This document shows positions 9,939 to 19,572 of a stretch of 64,000 nucleotides of DNA, piece by piece. The notes beneath the pieces were generated by a model. It worked only from the letters and a program-made list of their open reading frames with translations. It searched no databases and was not told where the DNA came from. The stretch is from Terriglobia bacterium (lineage in GTDB: Bacteria; Acidobacteriota; Terriglobia; Bryobacterales; Bryobacteraceae). Each line of letters starts with the position of its first letter. Position 1 is the stretch's first letter. The position numbers and the translations under genes are program-made. Where the stretch lies: the NCBI GenBank assembly GCA_025363475.1, contig JANYDS010000012.1, positions 35,753 to 99,752 of the forward strand. The letters run 5' to 3'.

Positions 9939-10379
9939 ATGGCGTTTAGTGCAGGCGGGATGAATAACGGCGGACGCAGATCGCGGGGCATGCCTGCGAT
10001 GGCGGAGATCAACGTTACGCCTTTTGTTGACATCGCACTCGTACTTTTGATCATCTTTATGATCACCGCGCACGTCATGGAATCAGGGATTGAAATCGAC
10101 GTGCCGAAGACGAAGACTACCGAATCCAGTTCGAAAGAATTGCCTGTGGTTTCTATTTCCAAGACCGGTGAGGCGTTTCTGGGGCAGGAACCGGTCAATA
10201 TCAACCGCTTGGCCGATGATATTCATGCGAAGTACCCGGGCCAGTCGGCAGTGTATTTGCGGGCGGACCGGGAAACGCCGTTTGACCCGATTGCGCAGGT
10301 GATGAGTGCGCTGGGCACGGCAAAGCTGTCGGTAAACGTGGTGACGCAACCGGATGATGGAGCCGGTCGCAGACGCTGA
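9939..10379 (+). CDS. tolR: ExbD/TolR family biopolymer transporter
   Basis: MAEINVTPFVDIALVLLIIFMITAHVMESGIEIDVPK. Confidence 0.94.
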   Translation: MAFSAGGMNNGGRRSRGMPAMAEINVTPFVDIALVLLIIFMITAHVMESGIEIDVPKTKTTESSSKELPVVSISKTGEAFLGQEPVNINRLADDIHAKYPGQSAVYLRADRETPFDPIAQVMSALGTAKLSVNVVTQPDDGAGRRR

Positions 10380-10381
10380 GT

Positions 10382-11173
10382 ATGAGCGCCGCATCGCTGC
10401 TTCCGGACCAGAGTGACCCGCGTGATCCGGTTGGCAAATGGTTTGCCGGGTCGTTGCTGATCCATGGTGTTGCTGCGGGCCTGTTGGCTACTGCCGGTTT
10501 GTGGAATGCAAAAGACACGTGGGGCTCGCCGCATGCCAGCAGCGGATCTGTGGGCATAACGATGGTGAAGACCATCCCCATCGCGCGGCGTGAAGGTGCG
10601 GTGAATCCGCTGGCGAATGATACGAAGTCGGTAGTGCCGGAAGCCCCTGTACCTGCTGTGAAGATGCGGAAACAGGTGCTGGCACCGGTGCCAGATGCCA
10701 TCGCGATTCCTGACCGGTTCAAGAAGAACCAAAAACTTTCGCCAAAGGAAATTGCGCGGACGACTTACCGGCCGCCGGTGGAATACAAACCAAATCAGGT
10801 GTATTCGACTACGCCGCAGGCTGCGAATACGCCTATGTATGGGACACAGGGCTCGGGCGGAATTGAGCTGGGACCGGCCTCAGTGCTGGGGTCTCGCTTC
10901 GGCGCTTATGTGGATTTGATGCGCGACCGAATTTCGCAGCACTGGAATACGGCTGACGTCCGGGCGTTGCCGACGCAGAAGTGCGCGGTCTCGTTTACCA
11001 TCGCGCGGAATGGCATGGTCACGAACGTGCAGGTGTCGCAGCCCAGCGGTAGTTATTTACTGGATACGTCGGCAAAGCGGGCTATTCTGGACGCGAATCC
11101 GCTGCCTGTGCTTCCACGGGAGTTTACGCAAAACGAAGCAACGGTGGAGTTTTGGTTTCAATTAAAACAATGA
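10382..11173 (+). CDS. TonB/TolA-family energy transducer
   Basis: N-terminal TM, Pro/Lys linker, C-terminal VSFTIARNGMVTNVQVSQPSGSYLLDTSAKRAI; position in tol-pal operon. Confidence 0.85.
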   Translation: MSAASLLPDQSDPRDPVGKWFAGSLLIHGVAAGLLATAGLWNAKDTWGSPHASSGSVGITMVKTIPIARREGAVNPLANDTKSVVPEAPVPAVKMRKQVLAPVPDAIAIPDRFKKNQKLSPKEIARTTYRPPVEYKPNQVYSTTPQAANTPMYGTQGSGGIELGPASVLGSRFGAYVDLMRDRISQHWNTADVRALPTQKCAVSFTIARNGMVTNVQVSQPSGSYLLDTSAKRAILDANPLPVLPREFTQNEATVEFWFQLKQ

Positions 11174-11186
11174 CGCAAATCAAACA

Positions 11187-12539
11187 ATGACTCGAAAACA
11201 AACATTATTGCTGGTGGCGTTCGCGGCGCTGGGGACGGGGTTGCTGCCGGGGCAGGATATTACTATCTGGATCAATGGCGCGAGCGGCAAACCGGCATTG
11301 GCTGTGGTGGATTTTCGCGGGGCCGGGTCGCAACAGTTCATGACCGCGTTCAATTCCACACTCTTCAGCGATCTGGACGGCTCAGGGCTGTTTGACTTGA
11401 AAGCCAAGAGCATGTTTCCTCTGAATAATCCGCAGCGGCCGGAAGATCTCCAGGTTTCGGACAATAATCAGGGTTTCGCGCTGGCGGACTGGGCTGGCAC
11501 ACCTGTGAATGCGTCGCATCTGGTGTTTGGTTATACGGCGGCACAGAACGGCGCGCTGGTGCTCTATGGGAACGTATACGATACGCGCCAGACCAATGTG
11601 CAGTCGGCGGAGTTAATGGCGCAGCGGTACGCAGGATCGATGGATCAGGCGGGCGCAATCCACATTGCGCATGAATTCGCGAATGACATTATTCAGAAGT
11701 TTGGCGGCACGGGAAGTTTGCTGGGCAGCCGGATCTATTTTGTTTCCAGCCGCGGGGCGGCGAAAAACAATAGTGAAATCTGGGTTATGGACTGGGATGG
11801 CAACAACCAAAAGCCTCTGACGCAGCTGAAATCGAGTTCCATCATGCCTGCGGTTTCGCCGGATGGTTCGCGGGTGGCTTTCACCAGTTTTGCGCTGGGG
11901 CAGCCGCGAATTATGATCTACGACACGACGACATTGCGTGCGGTGCCATTCTACAACCAGGAAGCCTCACTGAACGCGCAGGCAAGTTTCTCCGGTGATG
12001 GCAAACAGATTTACTATTCATCCACGGCCGCCGGGGGACTTTCGCAGATTTATGCGGCGGCCATCAACGGCCGTGATTTCCGGCGGATTTCACATCGCGA
12101 TGCCATTGAAGTGGAGCCGAAGGTGAACCCGAAGAACCCCGCGCAGTTACTCTTCGTATCCGGGCCGGGCGGGCAGCAGATTTACCAAATGAATTCGGAT
12201 GGCGTGGGTGTTCAGAAGGTCACGAACGGTGAAGGTGAAGCGGGGAATCCGGCATGGCATCCGGATGGCCAGCACATCGCTTTTTCGTGGACGCGCGGCT
12301 ACTCCAAAGGTGACTGGAACATCTTCGTCATGGATGCAGGCTCGAAACAATTCGTGCAGTTGACGCACAGTGAAGGTAAGAACGAAAATCCGGTTTGGGC
12401 CCCTGACGGGCGCCACATCGTGTTCGCATCTACACGAAGTGGAACTTCGCAGATTTATACAATGCTGGCTGACGGCACGCAGGTGAAACAATTGACTTCG
12501 CAGGGTGTTAACAAGTCCCCCGTCTGGGGAGTAAGGTAA
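11187..12539 (+). CDS. tolB: Tol-Pal system beta-propeller protein TolB
   Basis: TolB N-domain plus PD40-type repeats (SPDGSRVAFTS..., HPDGQHIAFSW..., APDGRHIVFAS...). Confidence 0.94.
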   Translation: MTRKQTLLLVAFAALGTGLLPGQDITIWINGASGKPALAVVDFRGAGSQQFMTAFNSTLFSDLDGSGLFDLKAKSMFPLNNPQRPEDLQVSDNNQGFALADWAGTPVNASHLVFGYTAAQNGALVLYGNVYDTRQTNVQSAELMAQRYAGSMDQAGAIHIAHEFANDIIQKFGGTGSLLGSRIYFVSSRGAAKNNSEIWVMDWDGNNQKPLTQLKSSSIMPAVSPDGSRVAFTSFALGQPRIMIYDTTTLRAVPFYNQEASLNAQASFSGDGKQIYYSSTAAGGLSQIYAAAINGRDFRRISHRDAIEVEPKVNPKNPAQLLFVSGPGGQQIYQMNSDGVGVQKVTNGEGEAGNPAWHPDGQHIAFSWTRGYSKGDWNIFVMDAGSKQFVQLTHSEGKNENPVWAPDGRHIVFASTRSGTSQIYTMLADGTQVKQLTSQGVNKSPVWGVR

Positions 12540-13333
12540 TGATGAAAACTTCAAAGCGCGTAACTCTGACACTGGCCATGAGCGTGGTGATGCTGGCTTC
12601 GGCCTGCAAGAAAAAAGTGGTGATTCCGCCGCCCCCTCCCCCGCCCCAGCAGCAGACACAGACACCGGCACCGCCGCCGACAGGCGCGCAGAGAGCCGTT
12701 ATCAGTGAATTTGCCGTGGAGCCTTCCACGATTGAGCGCGGACAATCCGCCACGCTCCGCTGGAATATTACGGGGGCTGGTGCTGTTGCGATCAACACCG
12801 GCATTGGTACTGTTCCCGCAGCGGGTACGCGCCGGGTGGTGCCGGCTGAAACCACCACGTATACGATTACCGCCAGCGGCCCCGGCGGCGATGTCACGGC
12901 TTCCGCCACGGTGACTGTCACGGCTCCGGTACCGCCGCCTGCGCAGATGCGCCCCGCGCCAACGGCAACCTTTGAATCGCTGGTCGAAAGCGAACTGCAT
13001 GATGCGCTCTTCGATTACGATTCCAACAACATTTCGGACAGCGCCCGCACGGTGCTTACCGCCAATGCTGAAGCGCTCAAGAAGATCTTCGCTGACTTCC
13101 CGCGCGCCACCATTATTGTGGAAGGCCATTGCGACGAACGCGGGTCGGCTGAATATAATCTGGGTCTGGGTGATCGCCGATCAACCGCCGCACGGGATTT
13201 CATTGCGCAACTGGGGATTCCGGCGGACCGTCTCAAAACCGTGAGTTACGGCAAAGAGCGCCCGGCTTGTAATGAAGCGAGCGAAGGCTGTTATCAGAAG
13301 AACCGCCGCGCGCATTTTTCGGCCGGACAATAA
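12539..13333 (+). CDS. pal: Peptidoglycan-associated lipoprotein Pal (OmpA family) with Pro-rich linker
   Basis: Lipobox LASAC; OmpA motif FDYDSNNIS...IIVEGHCDERGSAEYNLGLGDRRSTAARDFI. Confidence 0.93.
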   Translation: MMKTSKRVTLTLAMSVVMLASACKKKVVIPPPPPPPQQQTQTPAPPPTGAQRAVISEFAVEPSTIERGQSATLRWNITGAGAVAINTGIGTVPAAGTRRVVPAETTTYTITASGPGGDVTASATVTVTAPVPPPAQMRPAPTATFESLVESELHDALFDYDSNNISDSARTVLTANAEALKKIFADFPRATIIVEGHCDERGSAEYNLGLGDRRSTAARDFIAQLGIPADRLKTVSYGKERPACNEASEGCYQKNRRAHFSAGQ

Positions 13334-14287
13334 ATGCGAATCACCAAACTAAACATTTCCACTTTGGTCGCTGTCAGCGCCCTGCTGTTGCCTGGCAACG
13401 TTTTTGGTGCCAGTCGTGAGCAGCAGGAGATGCAGCGGGATATCGCCCAGTTGCAGGACCAGGTGCGCACGCTGCAGAGCAGCTTCGATCAAAAAATGGG
13501 CATACTGCAAACTCTGGTGCAGCAGGCACTCGACGCGGGCAACAAAGCGAATACCGGCGTGACTGTACTGAATTCCAGCGTCACAGCGACGCTGGACCGG
13601 GAGTTACGTGACCGTCTGGCACCGGTTGCGGCTTCAACTACCGGCCTTTCCACCAAGGTGGACAACCTGAACAACGACATGGCGGAAGTACGCAATTCCG
13701 TGGCGGATGTGAACACTCAGGTCAACAAGATTCTGCAATTGCTGACCGACGTCAATAACGCGATCAAAGTGATGCAGGCCCCTGCCGCCGCACCTCCGCC
13801 ACAAGCGAACGGACCGCAGGGCGGGGCTTTTTCCTCATTTGGTGTGGGCGGGCCTTCATCAGCGTTGCCGCCGGTTGCGGCTTCGACGTTGTTCACGAAC
13901 GCGATGCGGGATTATTCCAGCGGCAAGGGCGATCTGGCGGCTGCCGGATTTACCGATTTCGTGAAATTCTACCCGGATGATCCCAACGCACCCACGGCGC
14001 AGCTCTACATCGGGCAAGTCCATCTGGCGGACAAGCCGGAACAAGCGGTCAAAGATTTTGACGCCGTGCTGGAACGCTTTCCGGATAGCAAAGTGACTCC
14101 GGACGCGTGGTTCATGAAGGGTATGGCGCTGGAACAGAGCGGCCACCGCGATCAGGGCGCGAAAGAGTTCCGCGCCCTGATCAAACAATACCCGACTTCG
14201 GATCAGGCCAAACAGGCGAAGGATCAGTTGAAGTCAATGGGCCTGAGTTCACCACCGCCGCCTGCTCCCGTTCGCAGACGGCAATAG
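13334..14287 (+). CDS. cpoB: Cell division coordinator CpoB/YbgF
   Basis: Coiled-coil N-terminus plus TPR YbgF C-terminus; last gene of tol-pal operon. Confidence 0.88.
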   Translation: MRITKLNISTLVAVSALLLPGNVFGASREQQEMQRDIAQLQDQVRTLQSSFDQKMGILQTLVQQALDAGNKANTGVTVLNSSVTATLDRELRDRLAPVAASTTGLSTKVDNLNNDMAEVRNSVADVNTQVNKILQLLTDVNNAIKVMQAPAAAPPPQANGPQGGAFSSFGVGGPSSALPPVAASTLFTNAMRDYSSGKGDLAAAGFTDFVKFYPDDPNAPTAQLYIGQVHLADKPEQAVKDFDAVLERFPDSKVTPDAWFMKGMALEQSGHRDQGAKEFRALIKQYPTSDQAKQAKDQLKSMGLSSPPPPAPVRRRQ

Positions 14288-14289
14288 TT

Positions 14290-15054
14290 TTATAGCAGCT
14301 GCATACCGGCATCGACAAACAGAATGTTGCCGGTGACGCCGCGACCAAGATCACTGGCAAGGAATACGGCAGTGTCGCCCACTTCCGCCGGTTCGGTCAC
14401 GCGGCGCAACGGAGAATTCAGCTTCGTCGCTTCCAGCATGATGGAAATGCCTTTTACAGCCCGTGCTGAAGCTGTTTTCAGGGCACCGGCTGAGATAGCA
14501 TTAACTCGGATTTTCCGCGGCCCTAAATCGTAAGCCAGATACCGCATGGCCGATTCGAGTGCCGCTTTGGCCACGCCCATCACGTTGTAGTTCGGCATCA
14601 CACGCGTGGAGCCAATATAAGTAAGCGTGGTGATGGACCCGCCGTTCGTCATCAAGGGTGCAACCGCTCGCGACATCGCCACCAGTGAATAGGAACTGAT
14701 GCTCTGGGCCAGCAGATAGCCCTCGCGCTGCGTTTCCACGAACGGGCGACCGAGGTCTTCGGTGTTGGCGAAAGCCAGGCAGTGGATGAGCGCATCAATC
14801 GGCTTGCCCAGTTCGCGCAGGCTTTCCGTCAGCGCTGCAATCTCTTCATCGCTGCTCACGTTGCAGGGAATCATTTTCACAACAGGCAGGTGGCCGGTGA
14901 TGGCTTCGATGGAGTCTTTTTGCTTTTCGTTCAGGTAGGTGAGGACGATGGAGGCACCCTCGCGGGCGAACGCTTCCGCAATCGCGTAGGCGATGCTCCA
15001 TTTATTCGCAATTCCTGAAATGACGGCGGTCTTACCTTCGAGCAGTTTCGGCAT
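14290..15054 (-). CDS. fabI: Enoyl-ACP reductase (NADH) FabI
   Basis: MPKLLEGKTAVISGIANKWSIAYAIAEAFAREGA...YNVMGVAKAALESAMRYLAYDLGPRKIRVNAISAGALKT. Confidence 0.95.
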   Translation of the reverse strand: MPKLLEGKTAVISGIANKWSIAYAIAEAFAREGASIVLTYLNEKQKDSIEAITGHLPVVKMIPCNVSSDEEIAALTESLRELGKPIDALIHCLAFANTEDLGRPFVETQREGYLLAQSISSYSLVAMSRAVAPLMTNGGSITTLTYIGSTRVMPNYNVMGVAKAALESAMRYLAYDLGPRKIRVNAISAGALKTASARAVKGISIMLEATKLNSPLRRVTEPAEVGDTAVFLASDLGRGVTGNILFVDAGMQLL

Positions 15055-15157
15055 GAAATATGAGGATACCGCGCCGGGCTAAGATCGGAGTCTGCGCCGC
15101 ATCCTCATTCTTGTTGTTCTGCTGATTGTCTACGGGTCGCTTTATCCGTGGCACTTC

Positions 15158-16216
15158 GTGCTGCGGCACCTGCCTCACAACCCGGTGTGGATGCTTCTGC
15201 ACACTTGGAACGCCCCCGTGAATCGATTCATGATGCGGGATATTGTGGTGAATGTCGCGCTCTATGTACCACTGGGCATGGCCGGGTTCCTGGTTCTGCG
15301 CCGGGTGACCGCAACCCTGCTGCTGGGGTTGTGTCTCTCTGTAGCAATGGAAATCGCGCAGGCGTCTGCCCCTGCGCGGAGTACGAGCGGCCTTGATGTC
15401 CTGACCAATGTTCTGGGCACCGCAACCGGTGTGGGCGCCGGGATCCTTTTCCACCGCATCGCAGGCCGGAAACTGCGGCACCATCTGCGATATCGGTTCA
15501 GAGTGGTTGACCAGGGAGCACTCATCCTGCTGTTTCTGGCAGCGGGTTACCTGATGTTTCCTTTTTTCCCGCTCACCGGGCTCTATCTGCCACACCAGAA
15601 ACTGGGAGTCTTTCTGCATGCGTCACTGCTGGCACCGGAGCCCTTCCTGACAGCCGCTGCCGTTTGGCTGGCTGCGGGGAAGATGCTGCGTGCGGCGGGT
15701 TTTCAGGGCGCCCGTGTATGGCTGGCCTGTTCCGTTCTTATGATTCCTCTGCAATTTTTTTTGGTGGATCGCCAGCCGGTTCCCGCGCAGATTCCGGGTG
15801 CTGTGTGCGGCGTGCTTCTGTTCATTGGATTGCGCGGGGCGTGGTGGCCCGCCGGAATTTTGCTCGTTGACCTGATTGTTCGCGGCCTTGCGCCGTTCCA
15901 GTTCAGCCCGGAGGGGTCTGCTTTCAGCTTCATTCCGTTCGGCGGATTTCTCGGGGCGGAGTGGCAAAGCGCGACTTACACACTAATCGAAAAAACATTC
16001 TTTTACGGCTCCGCGATATGGCTGCTGAAGAGAGCAGGTCTTCGATACAGGACTGCCTCGGCGCTGGTGGCTGGGATTCTGCTGGCTATCGAAATTCTGC
16101 AAACCCATCTGCCGGGCAGAACGCCAGAAATTTCAGATCCGTTGCTGGCGCTGCTCGCCGGTTTCGGGCTGGCGGGTCTGGCCAGGGATCCGGCCACAGT
16201 GACGGCGGATACTTAG
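15158..16216 (+). CDS. VanZ-like family protein (true start probably about 15 to 20 codons upstream)
   Basis: VanZ-like TM protein; frame extends upstream through RRILILVVLLIVYGSLYPWHF homologous to the downstream paralog. Confidence 0.8.
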   Translation: MLRHLPHNPVWMLLHTWNAPVNRFMMRDIVVNVALYVPLGMAGFLVLRRVTATLLLGLCLSVAMEIAQASAPARSTSGLDVLTNVLGTATGVGAGILFHRIAGRKLRHHLRYRFRVVDQGALILLFLAAGYLMFPFFPLTGLYLPHQKLGVFLHASLLAPEPFLTAAAVWLAAGKMLRAAGFQGARVWLACSVLMIPLQFFLVDRQPVPAQIPGAVCGVLLFIGLRGAWWPAGILLVDLIVRGLAPFQFSPEGSAFSFIPFGGFLGAEWQSATYTLIEKTFFYGSAIWLLKRAGLRYRTASALVAGILLAIEILQTHLPGRTPEISDPLLALLAGFGLAGLARDPATVTADT

Positions 16217-16247
16217 AGTTCTGCGCCGCATCTTCATTCTTGTCGTT

Positions 16248-17033
16248 TTGCTGATCGTTTACGGATCTCTCTATCCTGCCGATTTTCATTTTCGGCTGGT
16301 GAATGGCGGGCCGCTCTGGTTTCTGCTGCACCGCTGGGATTCGTGGAACAACATCTATCTGGTCCGCGACATTCCGGTCAACATTGCTATCTATGTTCCG
16401 TTCGGACTGTTCGGCCTGCTCGCGCGCGCAGCGAGCCGGGAAGGGCGGCTGGGGTGGCGTGACTATCTGGCTCCAGTGGCCTTCGCGTTCCTTCTTTCGA
16501 TCTCGGTGGAACTCGCACAAATCTACGAACCCAGTCGCAGTTCGAGTGCGGTGGACGTGCTGTGCAATACCTTCGGCGCAATCCTGGGTGTGCTGGTTGC
16601 GGCGGTGTTGCGTAAAACCAGCGGACGAATCAAGTTGAAGTTGCCAGTGATCGCCCCGCTTTGGGCCTGGGTTTTTCTTGCGATTCTTTCTCTGGCAGGG
16701 CTGTGGCCGCTGCAGTTCACAGCGGTGGCGAATTCGTTTTCGCTGGTTCCGTTTGGGCCCTTGATCCGGATGGACGGGCCGACCGGAATAATGCTGCTGG
16801 CGGAGCATTTTGGCGCCGCCGTCGCAGCCATTCTGCTATTGCAAGCATCCGGCAAGACCTTGGGGGCGGCTACTGGCATTGTTGCGACGGCAGCTCTCGC
16901 GATCGAGTGCGCCGGTATCTTTATAACCGGCCGGACTATATCTGGACAAACACCTGGAATCACCAATCCACTGCTGGCGTTGCTGGCGGGCTACGCGCTG
17001 GGCGCGACCGGTGGAAATGCCTCAAAACGATAG
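16248..17033 (+). CDS. VanZ-like family protein (paralog)
   Basis: Repeats N-terminal (RR)IFILVVLLIVYGSLYPADFHF and VRDIPVNIAIYVPFGLFGL / SSSAVDVLCNTFGA motifs. Confidence 0.8.
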   Translation: MLIVYGSLYPADFHFRLVNGGPLWFLLHRWDSWNNIYLVRDIPVNIAIYVPFGLFGLLARAASREGRLGWRDYLAPVAFAFLLSISVELAQIYEPSRSSSAVDVLCNTFGAILGVLVAAVLRKTSGRIKLKLPVIAPLWAWVFLAILSLAGLWPLQFTAVANSFSLVPFGPLIRMDGPTGIMLLAEHFGAAVAAILLLQASGKTLGAATGIVATAALAIECAGIFITGRTISGQTPGITNPLLALLAGYALGATGGNASKR

Positions 17034-17716
17034 CCGACTCCACGAACGGTGAGCACGTGGCGCGGGTTGGTGGGGTCGGTTTCGATGTAACGCCGAAGGC
17101 GCACGATGAAATTATCAATGGCGCGCGTGTCTGTATCTTCACGCAGGCCCCAGACTTCTTCGAGCATCGTCCTGCGTGACACCGGTTTGCCTTCATGGCG
17201 GATCAGGTAACGCAGGACGTTCATCTCCATGAGTGTGAGAGGGAAGACCTGATCGCGGACGCGGAGTTCCAGCATGTCGAACGCCACCGACTTGTCGCCA
17301 AAGGTAAATATCTGATCTTCCGGCGTGGCCGGCTGCGTGTCAAACCATTCGCGCCGACGCAGCAGGCCCTTAATGCGGGCGATCAGAATGCTCAGGTCAA
17401 ATGGCTTGGTGAGGTAATCGTCAGCCCCGGAGGCGAAGCCTTTCAGGACGTCTTCGGAATGCCCTCGCGCGGTGAGCATAAGGGTTGGCACGAAGCGGCC
17501 AGCTTTGCGCATTTCGGCAACCACGTCGAAGCCGTTGATACCCGGAAGCATGACATCAAGTACCACAACATCGAACGGGCTTGACTGCGCAATCACCAGA
17601 CCGAGCGCGGCCTCGCCGTTATCCACCACTTCCACGTCGTAGCCTTCGGCTTCGAGGTTAAAACGCAGACCGTCGGCCAGATGCTCTTCGTCTTCCACCA
17701 CCAGAATGCGGCTCAT
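16991..17716 (-). CDS. OmpR-family response regulator
   Basis: Receiver MSRILVVEDEEHLADGLRFNLE...VVLDVMLPGINGF plus winged-helix C-terminus. Confidence 0.95.
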   Translation of the reverse strand: MSRILVVEDEEHLADGLRFNLEAEGYDVEVVDNGEAALGLVIAQSSPFDVVVLDVMLPGINGFDVVAEMRKAGRFVPTLMLTARGHSEDVLKGFASGADDYLTKPFDLSILIARIKGLLRRREWFDTQPATPEDQIFTFGDKSVAFDMLELRVRDQVFPLTLMEMNVLRYLIRHEGKPVSRRTMLEEVWGLREDTDTRAIDNFIVRLRRYIETDPTNPRHVLTVRGVGYRFEAFPPVAPSA

Positions 17717-18603
17717 ATCGTAATGGGAAACTGCAGGACGAAGGTGCTGCCATGGCCAGCGCCTTCGCTTTCCGCCCAGGCCCTGCCGCCATGTTTCTTC
17801 GCTACCGTGCGCACGATGAACAGGCCGAGGCCGGTGCCTTTCACGCGGGCGGCCAGCGGCCCGGTGGTGCGATAGAAACGGCGAAAGATGCGCTTCAACT
17901 CAGCCTGGGCGATGCCGGGGCCGTGATCCCTGACTCGTACGGCGGCGAAACGGTTGTCTTCCACGTCCGCGGAGACATTGATTCTGACATGGTTGCCGGA
18001 GTATTTAACGGCGTTGTCGATTAAGTTAGAGACTGCGGCACGCACTTCGTCATAGTCGCCCATTATCGGCAACACCGGACCAGGTTCGTACTGGAGCGAT
18101 TCCGGTGACAGATGGTGCAGAATGCGTCCGCGTTCCACACATTCAGTGACCAGCTGCTGCAGGTTCATGGGCGCGCGGTTGGACCGGTGGGCAGAAGAAC
18201 CGAGCCGGCTGGTGCGGAGGATTTGTTCGATGGTGCCGAGCAGACGGTCGCTGTCGGCGAGGATGGTGCGGTAGAACTCGCTGCGCTTCGATTCATCCAC
18301 ATTGCGTGTTTGCAGCGTTTCAACGTAGAGGCGGATGGAGGCGACGGGAGTTTTGAGTTCGTGGGTTACGGCGTTGATAAAAGCATCATGCTGCTCATTA
18401 CGCCTGATTTCACGAACCAGAAAGACAGTGTTGACCACGACGCCCGCGACGATCAGGGCCAGCAGCAGAATTCCGAGGAAGAGAAGAAGGCCTGTACGCC
18501 AGTTGAGAATAACCCAGCCGACGTACAGGAGAATAATGATGACAACGAGGGCGGCACCCAGAACGATGAAAGCGGTGGACTTTCCCCGCCGTGTGCCGAC
18601 CAT
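17713..18603 (-). CDS. Sensor histidine kinase
   Basis: Two N-terminal TM; H-box FINAVTHELKTPVASIRLY; N/G boxes NLIDNAVKYS, GTGLGLFIVRTVAKKHGG. Confidence 0.95.
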   Translation of the reverse strand: MVGTRRGKSTAFIVLGAALVVIIILLYVGWVILNWRTGLLLFLGILLLALIVAGVVVNTVFLVREIRRNEQHDAFINAVTHELKTPVASIRLYVETLQTRNVDESKRSEFYRTILADSDRLLGTIEQILRTSRLGSSAHRSNRAPMNLQQLVTECVERGRILHHLSPESLQYEPGPVLPIMGDYDEVRAAVSNLIDNAVKYSGNHVRINVSADVEDNRFAAVRVRDHGPGIAQAELKRIFRRFYRTTGPLAARVKGTGLGLFIVRTVAKKHGGRAWAESEGAGHGSTFVLQFPITI

Positions 18604-18612
18604 GAAACCAGC

Positions 18613-19494
18613 TTACGCTGCTTCTCGTTCCTGAACTAACTGCGAATCAACTTTCGCGACTTTCAGATCCCAAACCAGGCCGACGGACTTGAGGATATTG
18701 GCCAGAATCCAGGAGTGATCGAGTTCATACCAGGCCAGGCCGTGGCGGACGGAGGTGGGGTGCGCATGGTGGTTGTTGTGCCAGCCTTCACCGAAGGTGA
18801 GAGCGGCAACCCACCAGTTGTTGCGGGAATCGTCACGAGTTGCAAAGCGGCGTCCGCCCCACATGTGGGTAGCGGAATTCACCAGCCAGGTGGCGTGAAG
18901 GCCGAAGACGACGCGGACACATGTGCCCCACAGCATCATCGGCAGGCCGCCGATGGCCAGCAGGATTACAGAGAGGATCACGAGCGGCACCCAGTGCCAG
19001 TTGGTCAGTTCGCGGTAAAAACGGTGTTTTGCCAGATCGGGCGCATACTTGCCCATCAGTTTGGTGTTGTTGTGGTTGCCTTCGCCGAAGATGATCCAGC
19101 CCATGTGCGCCCAGAAGAAACCATCTTTCGGGGAGTGCGGATCGCCTTCCTGATCCGATTTCTGGTGGTGGACGCGGTGGACAGCTACCCAGAACAGGGG
19201 GCCGCCTTCGAGAGTGAGTGCGCCGCAAACGGCGAGGAAATATTCAAACCACAGCGGGCATTTGTAGCCGCGGTGGGTGTGGAGCCGATGGTAGCCCATG
19301 CTGATGCCGAGGCCAATCGTCATCCAGTAAAGGAAGACCGTGACCCAGAAAGCCGTCCAGCTGAACATAAAAAGGGCCGCGATGGCACCGATATGAAGAG
19401 CTATGAGAGCGACGGTTGTGGTCCAGTTGAGCCCCTTGGGACGGGGGAAATTCAGGGTTTCAGTTATAAGAACCGGGGATTCCTGTGTAGTCAT
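18613..19494 (-). CDS. Acyl-CoA/fatty-acid delta-9 desaturase
   Basis: His boxes HRLHTH, HRVHH, GEGWHNNHHAHP. Confidence 0.94.
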   Translation of the reverse strand: MTTQESPVLITETLNFPRPKGLNWTTTVALIALHIGAIAALFMFSWTAFWVTVFLYWMTIGLGISMGYHRLHTHRGYKCPLWFEYFLAVCGALTLEGGPLFWVAVHRVHHQKSDQEGDPHSPKDGFFWAHMGWIIFGEGNHNNTKLMGKYAPDLAKHRFYRELTNWHWVPLVILSVILLAIGGLPMMLWGTCVRVVFGLHATWLVNSATHMWGGRRFATRDDSRNNWWVAALTFGEGWHNNHHAHPTSVRHGLAWYELDHSWILANILKSVGLVWDLKVAKVDSQLVQEREAA

Positions 19495-19523
19495 TGCAAT
19501 TGAAGACTATCAGGAATCCCCGG
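19473..19523. promoter_or_regulatory. Perfect 13-bp inverted repeat bracketing the desaturase start codon
   Basis: ccggggattcctg (19473-19485) and caggaatccccgg (19511-19523), 25-nt spacer containing the ATG (19494) and an inner AGTC/GACT. Confidence 0.75.
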
Positions 19524-19572
19524 GTGCGATTGTAAGACTTCTGTCGCCGGGCTATACTGCGATTTTTTGCTG

